From the NCBI RefSeq assembly GCF_003243515.1, contig NZ_QFRA01000005.1, forward strand, positions 1-64,000: DNA of 64,000 bases, in the 5' to 3' direction. Position 1 is the first letter of the stretch. The number at the start of each line of letters is the position of its first letter. Both the position numbers and the translations under genes were made by a program. This DNA comes from Corynebacterium kroppenstedtii (GTDB lineage Bacteria > Actinomycetota > Actinomycetes > Mycobacteriales > Mycobacteriaceae). The notes under the pieces were generated by a model that had not been told where the DNA came from, searched no databases, and saw only the letters and a list, made by a program, of their open reading frames with translations. Below, piece after piece: positions 38,840 to 48,096 of the stretch.

Positions 38840-41572
38840 CTACATGCGTGTTCGTCGTTCCCGCAGGATAAGGCCGATACCGGCGATCGTAACCAGGATC
38901 CCCCCCGCAGTTAGGACACCTTTCCAGGAGATACCTGGGGCGGATTGAATGGCGACCGTGGTGGGTTCAGACAGTGCCTGATTATGGTCGCCGGCCAGCC
39001 ACAGTTTGAGTTTCGTTTGTTTACTCCGTGCCGCAATATCCGCATGCACCTGGAGCGTCACTGAACCACGGGCAGGCAACGTTTGTTTCAGCTCATCAAG
39101 CTGGACGTTCGATGGGCCTTGCCATTGGAGCGACGCCTTGACCGGGAGCGGTAAACCATTCCGAGCCACGATCAAGATGGGCGATGAATCCGACGTCCGC
39201 GTGTACACATTGCCCGGCGGGACTAGCTTCACCGAGGTCAACAGGTTGTGGAGCATCGCCTGGCTTTTGTCCAACAGCGTGTCCGAATACTGGGTGACCG
39301 TGTCGTATTTCTTCTCACTCCGTCGGCCCTCGTCAGTCAGTGCCCGAAGGAGATCTGTACGTAATGGCGCCGTGAAGTTAAAGCGCGTGAGCTCAATTCG
39401 GTCATCATTGCTCATCATGGTGGTCAGCCGTGTGATCGACGACGCCTGCGCCGCCACCCGATGCACATCGTCGCTACTTACCGCGCCGGGATCCTCATAC
39501 GGGCGGTTCACGCTCCCCGTGGAATGCGGGGTTTGGGAGGTAATAGCGGATAGCGCGGTGGGTGTGGCCTCCCCACCGAGGAGTGCGCCAACCGCGTCTA
39601 AAAATGCGGTGGCGTCCTCGCTACTGGCGGTCCACTGCGCGGGGGGCGTGGCAAGGACGGGCGTGCGCGATTGAATCGTCTGCCACATGACGGCAATGGC
39701 GTCCTGCATTCGCGCGTGAAAGGAATCAAGCGTCTCGTGATAGCGCGTCAGCGGTGTGGAATACGCCGCCGTCTCCGGAGTCCCCCCGGTTGCCGCAAGT
39801 GTCGCCCCCACATCCGCATTAAACGGAATGGCTGTCACACCGTGGCCAACGTCGACAAGCTTGTTTTCCCACGCGGATTGATCGTGTGCGGCTGGGTCGT
39901 CATCGCGGGACCGAGACGCGGAGCCCCCAACAGCGGAATCATCGTTGTCGGAGGGCGAACCATCGCCCGCAGCCATATCAGATTTTTCCTTGTTGTCGGT
40001 TTCAGTGCTGGTAGACAGCGAATTATCCGCGACAAGCGTCGTAACGTGCGGATCCCGAGGAGGCCACGAGGCTGGTCGCACTGTATTCGTCGACGCCTCG
40101 TCGGACGTGAGAGTAACCGGATTGACCTGCGGCTCCTCACTAGTGGGGGTGCCGGCAGATTTATCGGTATTGGCCACGCCCTCCTCGAACTGCGAGTTCA
40201 GGTCGATGGGCTCCCCATTGGTATAGGCGTTGGCTAACGACGGTATGGCGTCTTGGTTGAGGTACCCCGCGCCAGGAATGGCGATGTTGCTGAGGGTGCT
40301 TGTGCCAAGAATGGCTTGAATGTTCGTATCCCCGGTTGAGAGCGTTTGCGCAGCTAGCCATGGGTCTTTGGTGGCTGCAACGGCATTGAGGTTGGCCCCA
40401 GAGGTGGGTAGCGACACGACACATCCCCCGGATGCCGTGTCTTTAAGTTTCTTCAGCCACCTCTCGGCATCGCCAGTGCCCTTGCCATCGCGCGTTTTCG
40501 TTCCTTTGGAGGATCCCCAACTATCCCGCAGGCGAGTCGTTTCGCTCACGGCGCTCGGCCGCTCATTGGTCACCGAGTACCCGTGAGTCATTCTCTCCAC
40601 AGTGGTGAGCAGGTCGGGGTCGATGGCCAGGCAGCTCGCCTCTTTAATGCCGTTACTCTTACTAGCCGCGTTGGCGTAGGCCGACAACAGGCCGTCGAGC
40701 CGACCTCCCCGAGCAAGCTCATGAGCGAGCGTTTCGTCGCTCAACAGGAGAGGGGCTGAGTCAGGAGCTTCACCAGTTTCACCTGGGACGATGGCTGACT
40801 GGCTGGCAAGCGGCCACAAAAAAGTAAGCGGCACAGGCTGATTCTCACTGGCCTGTTTACTGTCAGCGTCCGATTTGGCCTTATCCCGGACCGGGAGCAA
40901 GAACCTGGACGAACCCTCATATGACCCCGCCTGAGCACTGATCACGATGGGATAAGTCCCCGGATCAGTGATGCCCAACGGCGTGGCCTTGCCATTCCCC
41001 TCTGTGATCGGAAGGTCAAAAGTCAACGTGGTGGACTCACCCGGTTTGAGAGTGACAGCGGAGTTATCGCCTGAGGACGTGGTGGTTTTACTGTTCTTGG
41101 CCGACGTGCTTTTCTTGCCCGAGTCGCGTGCCGACGTTGACCCTGTGGATTGCGAGTCATTGGCCTGATCGTGGTCCACAGACCCGTTGATCAGGTCGTG
41201 GTTAAAGACGTCTTTATTGTCCGCCAGCCGGAGACGGGCAGATGCGGTGTCGACGACGGCGTCGGAACGCGACAGAGAATACGTAATGGAATCGAGGGTG
41301 CTTGATGTTGAGTTTGTCAGCTTCACCGTGAACGCAACATGCCCGTCGATCGTGGCGATCGTCGGGTTGATCTGCGAAATCGAGACATCAATATCGTTCT
41401 TGGAGTGCCCATCCCGTGCCGAGGGGTTGGTCCATTGAGTCGATTCCGCAGCCCGAGCCGTCGGGCCCTGGTGTCCCGTTTCGGTCAGCGTCGCCGGGAG
41501 TATTCCGACGACACAAGCTACAGCACTAGCGCTGCACATGCCTAGGGTGCGTGTTCTCCACGGTGTCACCAT
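38840..41572 (-). CDS. DUF6049 family exported membrane protein
   Basis: 910 residues. An N-terminal signal sequence (about 1-40, ending near TARA), a large extracytoplasmic part and one C-terminal membrane segment (GVLTAGGILVTIAGIGLIL) before the basic tail RERRTRM. Low-complexity Ser/Asp/Thr stretches (about 140-175 and 460-545) connect the domains. Family function is not established, but the gene is invariably next to murJ in the order Mycobacteriales, suggesting a cell-wall role. It overlaps the end of the NUDIX gene upstream by 7 bases, so the two are translated together. Confidence 0.85.
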   Translation of the reverse strand: MVTPWRTRTLGMCSASAVACVVGILPATLTETGHQGPTARAAESTQWTNPSARDGHSKNDIDVSISQINPTIATIDGHVAFTVKLTNSTSSTLDSITYSLSRSDAVVDTASARLRLADNKDVFNHDLINGSVDHDQANDSQSTGSTSARDSGKKSTSAKNSKTTTSSGDNSAVTLKPGESTTLTFDLPITEGNGKATPLGITDPGTYPIVISAQAGSYEGSSRFLLPVRDKAKSDADSKQASENQPVPLTFLWPLASQSAIVPGETGEAPDSAPLLLSDETLAHELARGGRLDGLLSAYANAASKSNGIKEASCLAIDPDLLTTVERMTHGYSVTNERPSAVSETTRLRDSWGSSKGTKTRDGKGTGDAERWLKKLKDTASGGCVVSLPTSGANLNAVAATKDPWLAAQTLSTGDTNIQAILGTSTLSNIAIPGAGYLNQDAIPSLANAYTNGEPIDLNSQFEEGVANTDKSAGTPTSEEPQVNPVTLTSDEASTNTVRPASWPPRDPHVTTLVADNSLSTSTETDNKEKSDMAAGDGSPSDNDDSAVGGSASRSRDDDPAAHDQSAWENKLVDVGHGVTAIPFNADVGATLAATGGTPETAAYSTPLTRYHETLDSFHARMQDAIAVMWQTIQSRTPVLATPPAQWTASSEDATAFLDAVGALLGGEATPTALSAITSQTPHSTGSVNRPYEDPGAVSSDDVHRVAAQASSITRLTTMMSNDDRIELTRFNFTAPLRTDLLRALTDEGRRSEKKYDTVTQYSDTLLDKSQAMLHNLLTSVKLVPPGNVYTRTSDSSPILIVARNGLPLPVKASLQWQGPSNVQLDELKQTLPARGSVTLQVHADIAARSKQTKLKLWLAGDHNQALSEPTTVAIQSAPGISWKGVLTAGGILVTIAGIGLILRERRTRM

Positions 41573-42489
41573 GGCGTCATCCTCCCCTCCGCATGGGCTT
41601 GACGTGCCAGATCCGGCAGAATCTCGTGCGCGCGCCGGGCCAATTTCCGTTCATCCCCGTAGGCTAGCCGTTCGATGAGCTCAGAGGCAGGAGCCCACGT
41701 GACCTCGGTGACTTCAGGATCATCATCATTAAATATGCCGTCAACATATTCCAACAGATGGTGATGGACCGTTTTATGGATGCGGATTCCGTCGGACACG
41801 AACCAATAATCAATGGTCCCCAAATCCTCGAAAACGCGCCCGGTGAGCCCGGTTTCTTCCCACACTTCACGCTCGGCGGTCGTGGTATGGTCTTCGCCCT
41901 GCTCAACATGGCCTTTGGGGATGGACCACAGGAGCCGCCCGCGACGGTCAAGCCGCCCGATCAGACATACATAAATGCGATCCATATTCACGATCCCGGC
42001 GTCGTCAACGGCTTCAGCTAATCCAGAGACGACGAGTCCACCGGCGGAGGTTTCCTCCGAGGTAGGCATATACACGGAAGCGAGGGCGCGGGATTTATTC
42101 TGCCGCGAGTTTCGTGACGACCCGCGGCCGGAGCGTTGGTCACGTGGCCTACCAGGCCTCGAGCGCTTCCCACCGTTGCGCGAGTTGTTGCGTGAACCAG
42201 CATTCCGCGAGCTGTTTCGTCGCGACGTCGTCGAACGCTTCTGATGTGGCTTATTTTTATCTCTCGACGAGCCACTGCCCTGGTTCTGGTTACCCTTCTT
42301 CTTATCGCCACCCTGGCGGTTATTTTTCGAGCTAGAGGTGCTGCGCCGGCGTCGGCCCCCGTTTGTGCGCCGCGTGCGCCGTGGCGATCCGCCGCCCCCC
42401 GTGTGGCCAGCGCTGGACGAGTCATGGCTCGCTGACTGTGGCCGTGTGCTCCTACTCATTCTTTTCAGGATAGAGGCCGACGAACCCAT
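41566..42489 (-). CDS. NUDIX hydrolase with long basic low-complexity N-terminus
   Basis: 307 residues from ATG 42489 (ATG 42459 is an alternative; longer frames would run into the divergent nucleotidyltransferase gene). The C-terminal half is a NUDIX domain with the box GHVEQGEDHTTTAEREVWEETGL, fully matching GX5EX7REUXEEXGU. The first 150 residues are almost only Ser, Arg, Asn, Gly and Lys, a disordered RNA-binding-like tail. The mycobacterial counterpart in this position is MutT4. Such enzymes cleave nucleoside diphosphate-linked substrates; the basic tail hints at RNA or ribosome association, which is inference. It is divergent from pcnA. Confidence 0.9.
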   Translation of the reverse strand: MGSSASILKRMSRSTRPQSASHDSSSAGHTGGGGSPRRTRRTNGGRRRRSTSSSKNNRQGGDKKKGNQNQGSGSSRDKNKPHQKRSTTSRRNSSRNAGSRNNSRNGGKRSRPGRPRDQRSGRGSSRNSRQNKSRALASVYMPTSEETSAGGLVVSGLAEAVDDAGIVNMDRIYVCLIGRLDRRGRLLWSIPKGHVEQGEDHTTTAEREVWEETGLTGRVFEDLGTIDYWFVSDGIRIHKTVHHHLLEYVDGIFNDDDPEVTEVTWAPASELIERLAYGDERKLARRAHEILPDLARQAHAEGRMTPW

Positions 42490-42610
42490 GTGGGTAGATA
42501 GGCCAGTCACATCGCGTGTTCCCTGTGGATAAATGGTCACTTGTGGATAACTCGCGTCATAACGATCGGTGGGGACTAGACACGCCTCGACGACCGGTAC
42601 GATATCTGAC

Positions 42611-44122
42611 ATGGCTGGTTCGTCCTCACTCTCCCATTCGCGTCCGTCCGATTCGAGCTCCTCGCATGACACGTCCGTTATGGAGGCAGAATACTTGGCA
42701 CGCGCGCACAGAGACTTAGCCTCATTAGTCCCCGTGATGACACCGCTCGCCCACGCTTTTAATGATGATGATTGCGACCTCTATTTGGTCGGTGGTTCCG
42801 TCCGTGACGCTCTTTTAGGGCGTTTGAGCAGTGATCTTGACTTTACGACGAATGCCAGGCCGCATGATATCCACCGGCTGTTGGAGAGCACGTGCGATGC
42901 CGTGTGGGATACGGGCATTGACTACGGCACAGTTTCGGGCCAACGCAGTGGCCAAGATATAGAGGTGACGACGTTTCGCGCCGACACCTATGACGGCGAA
43001 TCACGAAACCCAGAGGTCACCTTTGGTGATTCCTTAGACAAGGACTTAACCCGCAGGGATTTCACCGTTAACGCGATGGCTGTTGAGGTTCGTGGCGACG
43101 GTTCGCAGGTGTTTCATGACCCGCTTCACGGATTAACTGACCTCGTCCGCGGTTATCTTGATACACCGGACGATCCGGAGATTTCGTTTCACGACGACCC
43201 CCTCCGCATGCTCCGGGCCTGCCGTTTTGTGTCCCAACTGGGGTTGCGCGTTGCTCCACGTGTGCGTGAGGCCATGGAGAGGATGGCAGGGGACATCCAG
43301 CGGATCACAGCCGAGCGGATCCACGCTGAGCTGGACAAATTGATCCTCGGGGACCACCCAACCGACGGGATTGAACTGATGGTGGACACCGGTTTGGCGG
43401 ACTACATCATTCCCGAAATTCCTGCTATGCGCATGACCCGTGACGAGCACATGCAGCACAAGGATGTATATGCCCATTCGTTACAGGTGTTGCGCCAAGC
43501 TATTGACCGTGAACCGGATGGTCCGGACCTGGTCCTGCGGTGGGCTGCGCTGCTCCACGACTGCGGAAAACCCAGCACTCGTGCCCCGAAACCTGGTGGA
43601 GGCGTTACTTTTTATCACCACGATGTGGTGGGGGCGAAAATGGCCCGCAAGCGCTTCAGGGCATTGAAATACAGTAAGCAGTTCATCAAAGACGTCTCAG
43701 GATTGATTTATCTGCACCAGCGCTTCCACGGCTATACCGAAAAAGCGTGGAATGATTCCGCTGTTCGCCGCTATGTGACCGATGCGGGGCCCCTTTTGCC
43801 GCGGCTTCACCGGCTCGTACGGGCGGACTGCACAACCAGGAACAAGGCTAAAGCCCGGCGTTTACAACGCTTGTACGACGATCTCGAACGTCGTATTGAG
43901 GAGATTCAGCATAAAGAGGATCTCGCTCGCATCCGTCCGGATCTTGACGGAAACGACATTATGACGATCCTAGATATTGAACCAGGACCGATGGTAGGAA
44001 AAGCCTGGAAGCACATGAAAGATGTTCGCCTGGATCAGGGGCCTTTAGAGCGCGAAGACGCCATCCTAGAGCTGAAGAAATGGTGGACTGAGGAACAGGA
44101 GTCAGAGGAGCAACATTCATGA
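42611..44122 (+). CDS. pcnA: CCA tRNA nucleotidyltransferase / polyA polymerase family protein
   Basis: 503 residues from ATG 42611 (GTG 42569 or ATG 42680 are possible). The class II nucleotidyltransferase head has LYLVGGSVRDALLGR and DLDFTTNARP, with the catalytic GS and DxD. RRDFTVNAMAVE and DDPLRMLRACRFVSQL follow. A C-terminal HD domain contains LRWAALLHDCGKP and VYAHSLQVL. It adds CCA to tRNA 3' ends; annotation as polyA polymerase in relatives is historic. It is divergent from the NUDIX gene and overlaps yqgE by 4 bases (ATGA), so the two are coupled. Confidence 0.95.
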   Translation: MAGSSSLSHSRPSDSSSSHDTSVMEAEYLARAHRDLASLVPVMTPLAHAFNDDDCDLYLVGGSVRDALLGRLSSDLDFTTNARPHDIHRLLESTCDAVWDTGIDYGTVSGQRSGQDIEVTTFRADTYDGESRNPEVTFGDSLDKDLTRRDFTVNAMAVEVRGDGSQVFHDPLHGLTDLVRGYLDTPDDPEISFHDDPLRMLRACRFVSQLGLRVAPRVREAMERMAGDIQRITAERIHAELDKLILGDHPTDGIELMVDTGLADYIIPEIPAMRMTRDEHMQHKDVYAHSLQVLRQAIDREPDGPDLVLRWAALLHDCGKPSTRAPKPGGGVTFYHHDVVGAKMARKRFRALKYSKQFIKDVSGLIYLHQRFHGYTEKAWNDSAVRRYVTDAGPLLPRLHRLVRADCTTRNKAKARRLQRLYDDLERRIEEIQHKEDLARIRPDLDGNDIMTILDIEPGPMVGKAWKHMKDVRLDQGPLEREDAILELKKWWTEEQESEEQHS

Positions 44123-44724
44123 GTGATATCTACAGTGATCGCCTGTTCAATGGGCTGAGTAAAACACCGCCTGAGGCGGGAATGTTGCTGGTCTCTGCAC
44201 CCGGAACGGTGTCTGCAGAGCTGACCCGCTCCGTCATTTTCCTTCTCGACGTTGGCCCCGACGGTGCCGTCGGTGTTGATCTGACAGAACGCACAGAGAT
44301 GGCAACACACAACGTCCTGCCGCAGTGGACGCCGCTCATTACCGCACCTCAGGTGATTTATCTCGGCGGACCCGTAGGTCACAACACTGTTCTTGCCGTC
44401 GGGGTAGCGAAACCAGATACCGCTATCGACGACACCACGCTGTTCTCCACGACGGCGCACCGATTTGTGACGGTGAATTTAGACGCTGACCCCGACGAGG
44501 TGAAAGGGAAACTGCACGGTCTTCGCATGTTCGGCGGGTACGCCGGGTGGGGACCAGGGCAACTTAACGGCGAAATTGAGCGCGGGAATTGGTACGTTGC
44601 GCCGGCATTGACCGAAGATGTCCTCGCTTCCGCCAATGTCGATGTCTGGGGGCAGGTGATGCGTCGCCAAGAGCAACCACTCCCCCTCTTCGCGACCTAC
44701 CCCATCGACCCCAACGAGAACTAA
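44119..44724 (+). CDS. YqgE/AlgH family protein (UPF0301)
   Basis: 201 residues. The N-terminus PPEAGMLLVSAPGTVSAELTRSVIFLLDVGPDGAVGV and the later IYLGGPVGHNTVLAV and MFGGYAGWGPGQLNGEIERGNWYVAPA match the YqgE family well. Cytosolic, no membrane segment. Biochemical role not established; AlgH in Pseudomonas was named for an effect on alginate genes. The start codon overlaps the pcnA stop. Confidence 0.92.
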   Translation: MSDIYSDRLFNGLSKTPPEAGMLLVSAPGTVSAELTRSVIFLLDVGPDGAVGVDLTERTEMATHNVLPQWTPLITAPQVIYLGGPVGHNTVLAVGVAKPDTAIDDTTLFSTTAHRFVTVNLDADPDEVKGKLHGLRMFGGYAGWGPGQLNGEIERGNWYVAPALTEDVLASANVDVWGQVMRRQEQPLPLFATYPIDPNEN

Positions 44725-44755
44725 ACCGTCACCCCGCACCCGTAGAGAACACGTT

Positions 44756-45556
44756 ATGGACACACCACCACACCGCGGATCACCGCAAAACAACCCCGCA
44801 CACGGCGGTTCTTTAGGCCCCGACATCCGGCAAGGTCTAGCTGAAACCTGGGCAATTGGGCTGGGGCTGATTCCGCTTGGACTTTCCTTCGGCCTTTTGG
44901 TCGTCCAATCAGGTTTTGCCTGGTGGTGGGCACCAATACTCTCCACCATCATTTATGCGGGATCCATGGAGTTCCTCGCCATTAGCTTGATCAGCAGCGG
45001 GATTGGGTTGTTTTCTGCCGGGTTAACAGCGTTGATGGTGAACTTCCGTCATGCGTTCTACGGCCTGACCTTCCCCCGCCACGCGATTAAAAGCCGCGCC
45101 TGGCGCGCCTACTCCACCTACGCGTTGACCGATGAGTCCTATGCCATCGCATCGACGTCCATGGCGAAGAACCCCTCGATCAGCGGCGTCCACGTCCTGA
45201 CAATCCAGGTCGTTGTGCAAGCCCTGTGGTTGGCGTCGGGAATAGTTGGTGCTCTCGTCGGCCAGTACATCCCCACCATCGACGGGATGTCCTTCGCTCT
45301 CGTCGCCCTGTTCATTGTTCTGACCATGGAGTCATTTTCCGCGAATCCCGACTGGTCGCTACTCGGCCTCGCGCTGGTCTGCGCGGCCGTCGGATGGCTT
45401 GTGTCGGAGCAATCTCTCATGGTTATCGGGCTGGGATTCTACCTTGCTGTGCTCCTCGTGAGGTTTTGGTCCCCCACTGTGGACGAAACCCTCACGCTGC
45501 GGTCCGGCCGTGGCCACTCCGACCCCACCGACGCTGAAGGGGGAACACCACGATGA
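44756..45556 (+). CDS. azlC: AzlC family branched-chain amino-acid exporter, large subunit
   Basis: 266 residues with about seven to eight hydrophobic segments and the family's WAIGLGLIPLGLSFGLLV and IYAGSMEFLAISLISSG signatures, plus NFRHAFYGLTFPRHA. With the small AzlD subunit it exports branched-chain amino acids; the C. glutamicum pair BrnFE also exports methionine. The last 4 bases overlap the azlD start. It starts 31 bases after yqgE, but no terminator separates them. Confidence 0.9.
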   Translation: MDTPPHRGSPQNNPAHGGSLGPDIRQGLAETWAIGLGLIPLGLSFGLLVVQSGFAWWWAPILSTIIYAGSMEFLAISLISSGIGLFSAGLTALMVNFRHAFYGLTFPRHAIKSRAWRAYSTYALTDESYAIASTSMAKNPSISGVHVLTIQVVVQALWLASGIVGALVGQYIPTIDGMSFALVALFIVLTMESFSANPDWSLLGLALVCAAVGWLVSEQSLMVIGLGFYLAVLLVRFWSPTVDETLTLRSGRGHSDPTDAEGGTPR

Positions 45557-45918
45557 ATCACACGCTGGCCTATGGCGATTACGGGTTGCCCGAAGGTGTG
45601 TCACTGTCCCACACGCTCGCGATGCTGTGCGTGATCGGTGTCGTCACCGTTGCCCTGCGTGCGTTCCCCTTCCCGTTTATTGCGCGTCTGCGGGGGTCGG
45701 ATTTCGTGGCCCACCTCAGCCGAACCATGCCCGTGGGCGTCACCATGGTGCTCATTGTCTACACCGCTGTGGAAACCTCGCATGACAGTGGCGGGTGGTG
45801 GCCCGTCCTTGTTGCTATCGCGGGAACGTGCCTGCTTCATGCGTGGCGGCACAGCGTGACGCTCTCCATTTTCGGCGGAACCGCTTTGTACGTTCTGCTG
45901 CTCAACGTCGTTGCGTAG
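45553..45918 (+). CDS. azlD: AzlD family branched-chain amino-acid exporter, small subunit
   Basis: 121 residues, about four hydrophobic segments (MLCVIGVVTVALRAFPFPFIARL, VGVTMVLIVYTAVE, WPVLVAIAGTCLLHAW, FGGTALYVLLLNVV), the size and pattern of AzlD/BrnE. The ATGA overlap with azlC shows coupled translation of the two subunits. No Lrp-type regulator gene lies next to it, unlike the C. glutamicum brnFE locus. Confidence 0.88.
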   Translation: MNHTLAYGDYGLPEGVSLSHTLAMLCVIGVVTVALRAFPFPFIARLRGSDFVAHLSRTMPVGVTMVLIVYTAVETSHDSGGWWPVLVAIAGTCLLHAWRHSVTLSIFGGTALYVLLLNVVA

Positions 45919-45959
45919 CGGCGTCGGTCCTGGCCGATTTGTTTAACTGGCGTGTTCGT

Positions 45960-46937
45960 CTAGTTGGCATGCTCGTCTAACTGGCGCGCGTATCGGCTCG
46001 CGCGCACAGAGCACACCATCAGCTGGATCTGGTGGAACACCATCAGCGGCAAAATGATCACCGCAGCGCTCTGGGGGAAAATGACGGCGGCCATGGGGAG
46101 GCCCGTCGCTAAGGACTTTTTAGTCCCGCAGAATTGAATGGCCACGCGGTCGCCGTAATCGAAGCCGAAACGACTCGCGGCGGTCCAGGTCAACCATAGC
46201 ATCAGCTCGACCAAAATAAGGGACAGTAGGACGACGATCACCAGCTGCCACCACGCAATCGACGTCCACACGCCCAATACGATTCCCTCCGAGAACGCCC
46301 CGTATACCACGAAAGCGATGGATAGCCGGTCCACATTCTTCGTCACCGGGCTTGCCGACATTTTCCCGATCGGACGCCACAAACGTGCAATCTGGCCAAG
46401 AATGAATGGGACAAGTAGCTGCAGCGCAACGTCGATAAACACGCTGCCGGATACGTGGAAACCTGAACCCGACATGAAGAACATCACGAGAACAGGTGTG
46501 ATTACGACGCCTAACAGATTCGACGTCGACGCGCTGACGATGGCGCCCGCCACGTTTCCTCTGGCAACGGAGGTGAATGCCACCGAGGACTGGACCGTCG
46601 ACGGCACGAGGCAGAGGAACAAAAAGCCGGCATACAGGTTGTGGCCCACCAGGTGCTGAAGTGGGAAGAGTGCGATACCGATGATCGGGAAGACGACGTA
46701 GGTAAAAGCCAGAATGAGGGTGTGAAGACGCCAGTGCTTGAGGCCCTCGAAAGCCTCCGCGGGTGAGAGGCGTGCGCCGTAGAGGAAAAACAGAAATGCA
46801 ATTGCCCCGGTGGTGACGGTATCCCACGCGCTGGCGAAAGACCCGCGAGCAGGGAAAAGGATGGCGATCGTCACTGCTGAGAGGATCATGACGATCAACG
46901 GATCGGGCCGCCAGGAGGCAATTTTGCGAATATTCAC
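45960..46937 (-). CDS. Bile acid:sodium symporter-like transporter (YfeH/SBF-like)
   Basis: 325 residues with about ten hydrophobic segments. AIAFLFFLYGARLSPAEAFEGLKHWRLH, CLVPSTVQSSVAFTSVARGNVAGAI and FCGTKKSLATGLPMA are typical of the YfeH branch of the BASS superfamily. Substrate unknown: members transport organic anions with sodium. Single gene convergent with azlD; no terminator recognised in the 41-base gap. Confidence 0.88.
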   Translation of the reverse strand: MNIRKIASWRPDPLIVMILSAVTIAILFPARGSFASAWDTVTTGAIAFLFFLYGARLSPAEAFEGLKHWRLHTLILAFTYVVFPIIGIALFPLQHLVGHNLYAGFLFLCLVPSTVQSSVAFTSVARGNVAGAIVSASTSNLLGVVITPVLVMFFMSGSGFHVSGSVFIDVALQLLVPFILGQIARLWRPIGKMSASPVTKNVDRLSIAFVVYGAFSEGIVLGVWTSIAWWQLVIVVLLSLILVELMLWLTWTAASRFGFDYGDRVAIQFCGTKKSLATGLPMAAVIFPQSAAVIILPLMVFHQIQLMVCSVRASRYARQLDEHAN

Positions 46938-47229
46938 GTCACTATTCTAAAAACCTTCACGCTGGGGCGGGGGCATGTAGGAAAATCACTACTACCGCTG
47001 GAGGAAACACCGCCGGCGCTCAAGGGGCCATTACCTGCGTAGACGCTGGCGTAAAAGACAATCCGTCTAGGTCTCTCAGCTTCGCGCCACGCATCCGTGG
47101 GAGCCACGGATGAAACTTCGGCACACTTTTAAACGAAAAATAATTAGTGGGTTGAAACCATTGTGTTATTATTTTGCTCACAAGCTTTTCAGTACAAAAG
47201 TAAATCTTGAGATGATAAGGAGCTGCGTG

Positions 47230-48096
47230 GTGCGAAGTAGCTTCATGCCTGTGGACATTTCGGCACAGGACGTCGAGCTGTCGACAAAGAAGGGCCCGGT
47301 GTACGGGCCGCTAAGTTTCACTGTTCAACCGGGAGAAGCGGTCGCGCTCGTCGCCGGCCAGTCCAACGGACTGTCGAGCCTGCTACTCACCCTGGTGGGC
47401 CGCATGAAGCCCTCGGGCGGAACAGTCACCGTGGGTGGGATCATCATTCCCCAACACATGCGGAAAGTCCAAAAGATCGCGACATTCGCTGGGTTCGACG
47501 ACCTGGATGATTTGGATCCCGCGCTGACCATTGCGGAAATAGCCTACGAGCGGATCTCACTTGAATCGCCGATCATTGCTCGTCGGCCCGGGTGGAAGGG
47601 CGACCATATGACGTCATGCCTTCACGCAGCTTTTGGGACCGAGCCCCCGGGACCCGACGTTCCCATCGAAGACCTCACCGTATTGGGGCAGGCGCAGGCC
47701 AGGCTCTTCGTCGCTCTAGTGTGCCGTCCCTCCGTGATCAGCTATAACGATGTCGATTCCCTCCGCAATCCGAACGACCAGGCTGCGCTCTGGGAATCGC
47801 TGCAGCGTGCCTCTGCTCTAGGAATCACGATCGTCGCGAACACCGCCAACGTCGGCCCTATCCCTGACGGCGTTCGACAGATCTTCGCCGAGCGCCCTGA
47901 CAATCGGGATGAAAGCCGCATCATCGACGAATCCGCGGATGAATCTGCAGATGAACTCGCGAATGAGGAAACGCGCGTCGATATCCCCCGCTCCCCCACG
48001 GACCCTATAACCACGACCCGCCACCGAGCGGGCAGCACACCTGCTTATCAGCACACCCATGCTCTCGCCGCCGAGGAGGCCAACCATGGCGAATAA
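47230..48096 (+). CDS. Degenerate ABC-ATPase-like protein coupled to a YhgE/Pip protein
   Basis: 288 residues from GTG 47230, preceded by AAGGAG (47217-47222) at 7 bases; the next gene overlaps by 11. The order of elements follows an ABC ATPase: YGPLSFTVQPGEAVALVAG, then KPSGGTVTVGG. The catalytic motifs are decayed: the P-loop reads AGQSNGLSS with Leu48 instead of Lys, the signature LSGGQ reads VLGQAQ, Walker B ends in YNDVDSL instead of LLDEP, and the switch histidine is not evident (VANTANVG). It probably cannot hydrolyse ATP in the usual way. The C-terminal 50 residues are acidic. Likely a partner or scaffold of the following membrane protein. Confidence 0.75.
   Translation: MRSSFMPVDISAQDVELSTKKGPVYGPLSFTVQPGEAVALVAGQSNGLSSLLLTLVGRMKPSGGTVTVGGIIIPQHMRKVQKIATFAGFDDLDDLDPALTIAEIAYERISLESPIIARRPGWKGDHMTSCLHAAFGTEPPGPDVPIEDLTVLGQAQARLFVALVCRPSVISYNDVDSLRNPNDQAALWESLQRASALGITIVANTANVGPIPDGVRQIFAERPDNRDESRIIDESADESADELANEETRVDIPRSPTDPITTTRHRAGSTPAYQHTHALAAEEANHGE

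Noticed and set aside
42490..42672. Longer N-terminus for the NUDIX protein.
   Set aside because: The extra codons would overlap the start region of the divergent nucleotidyltransferase gene and add no conserved feature.
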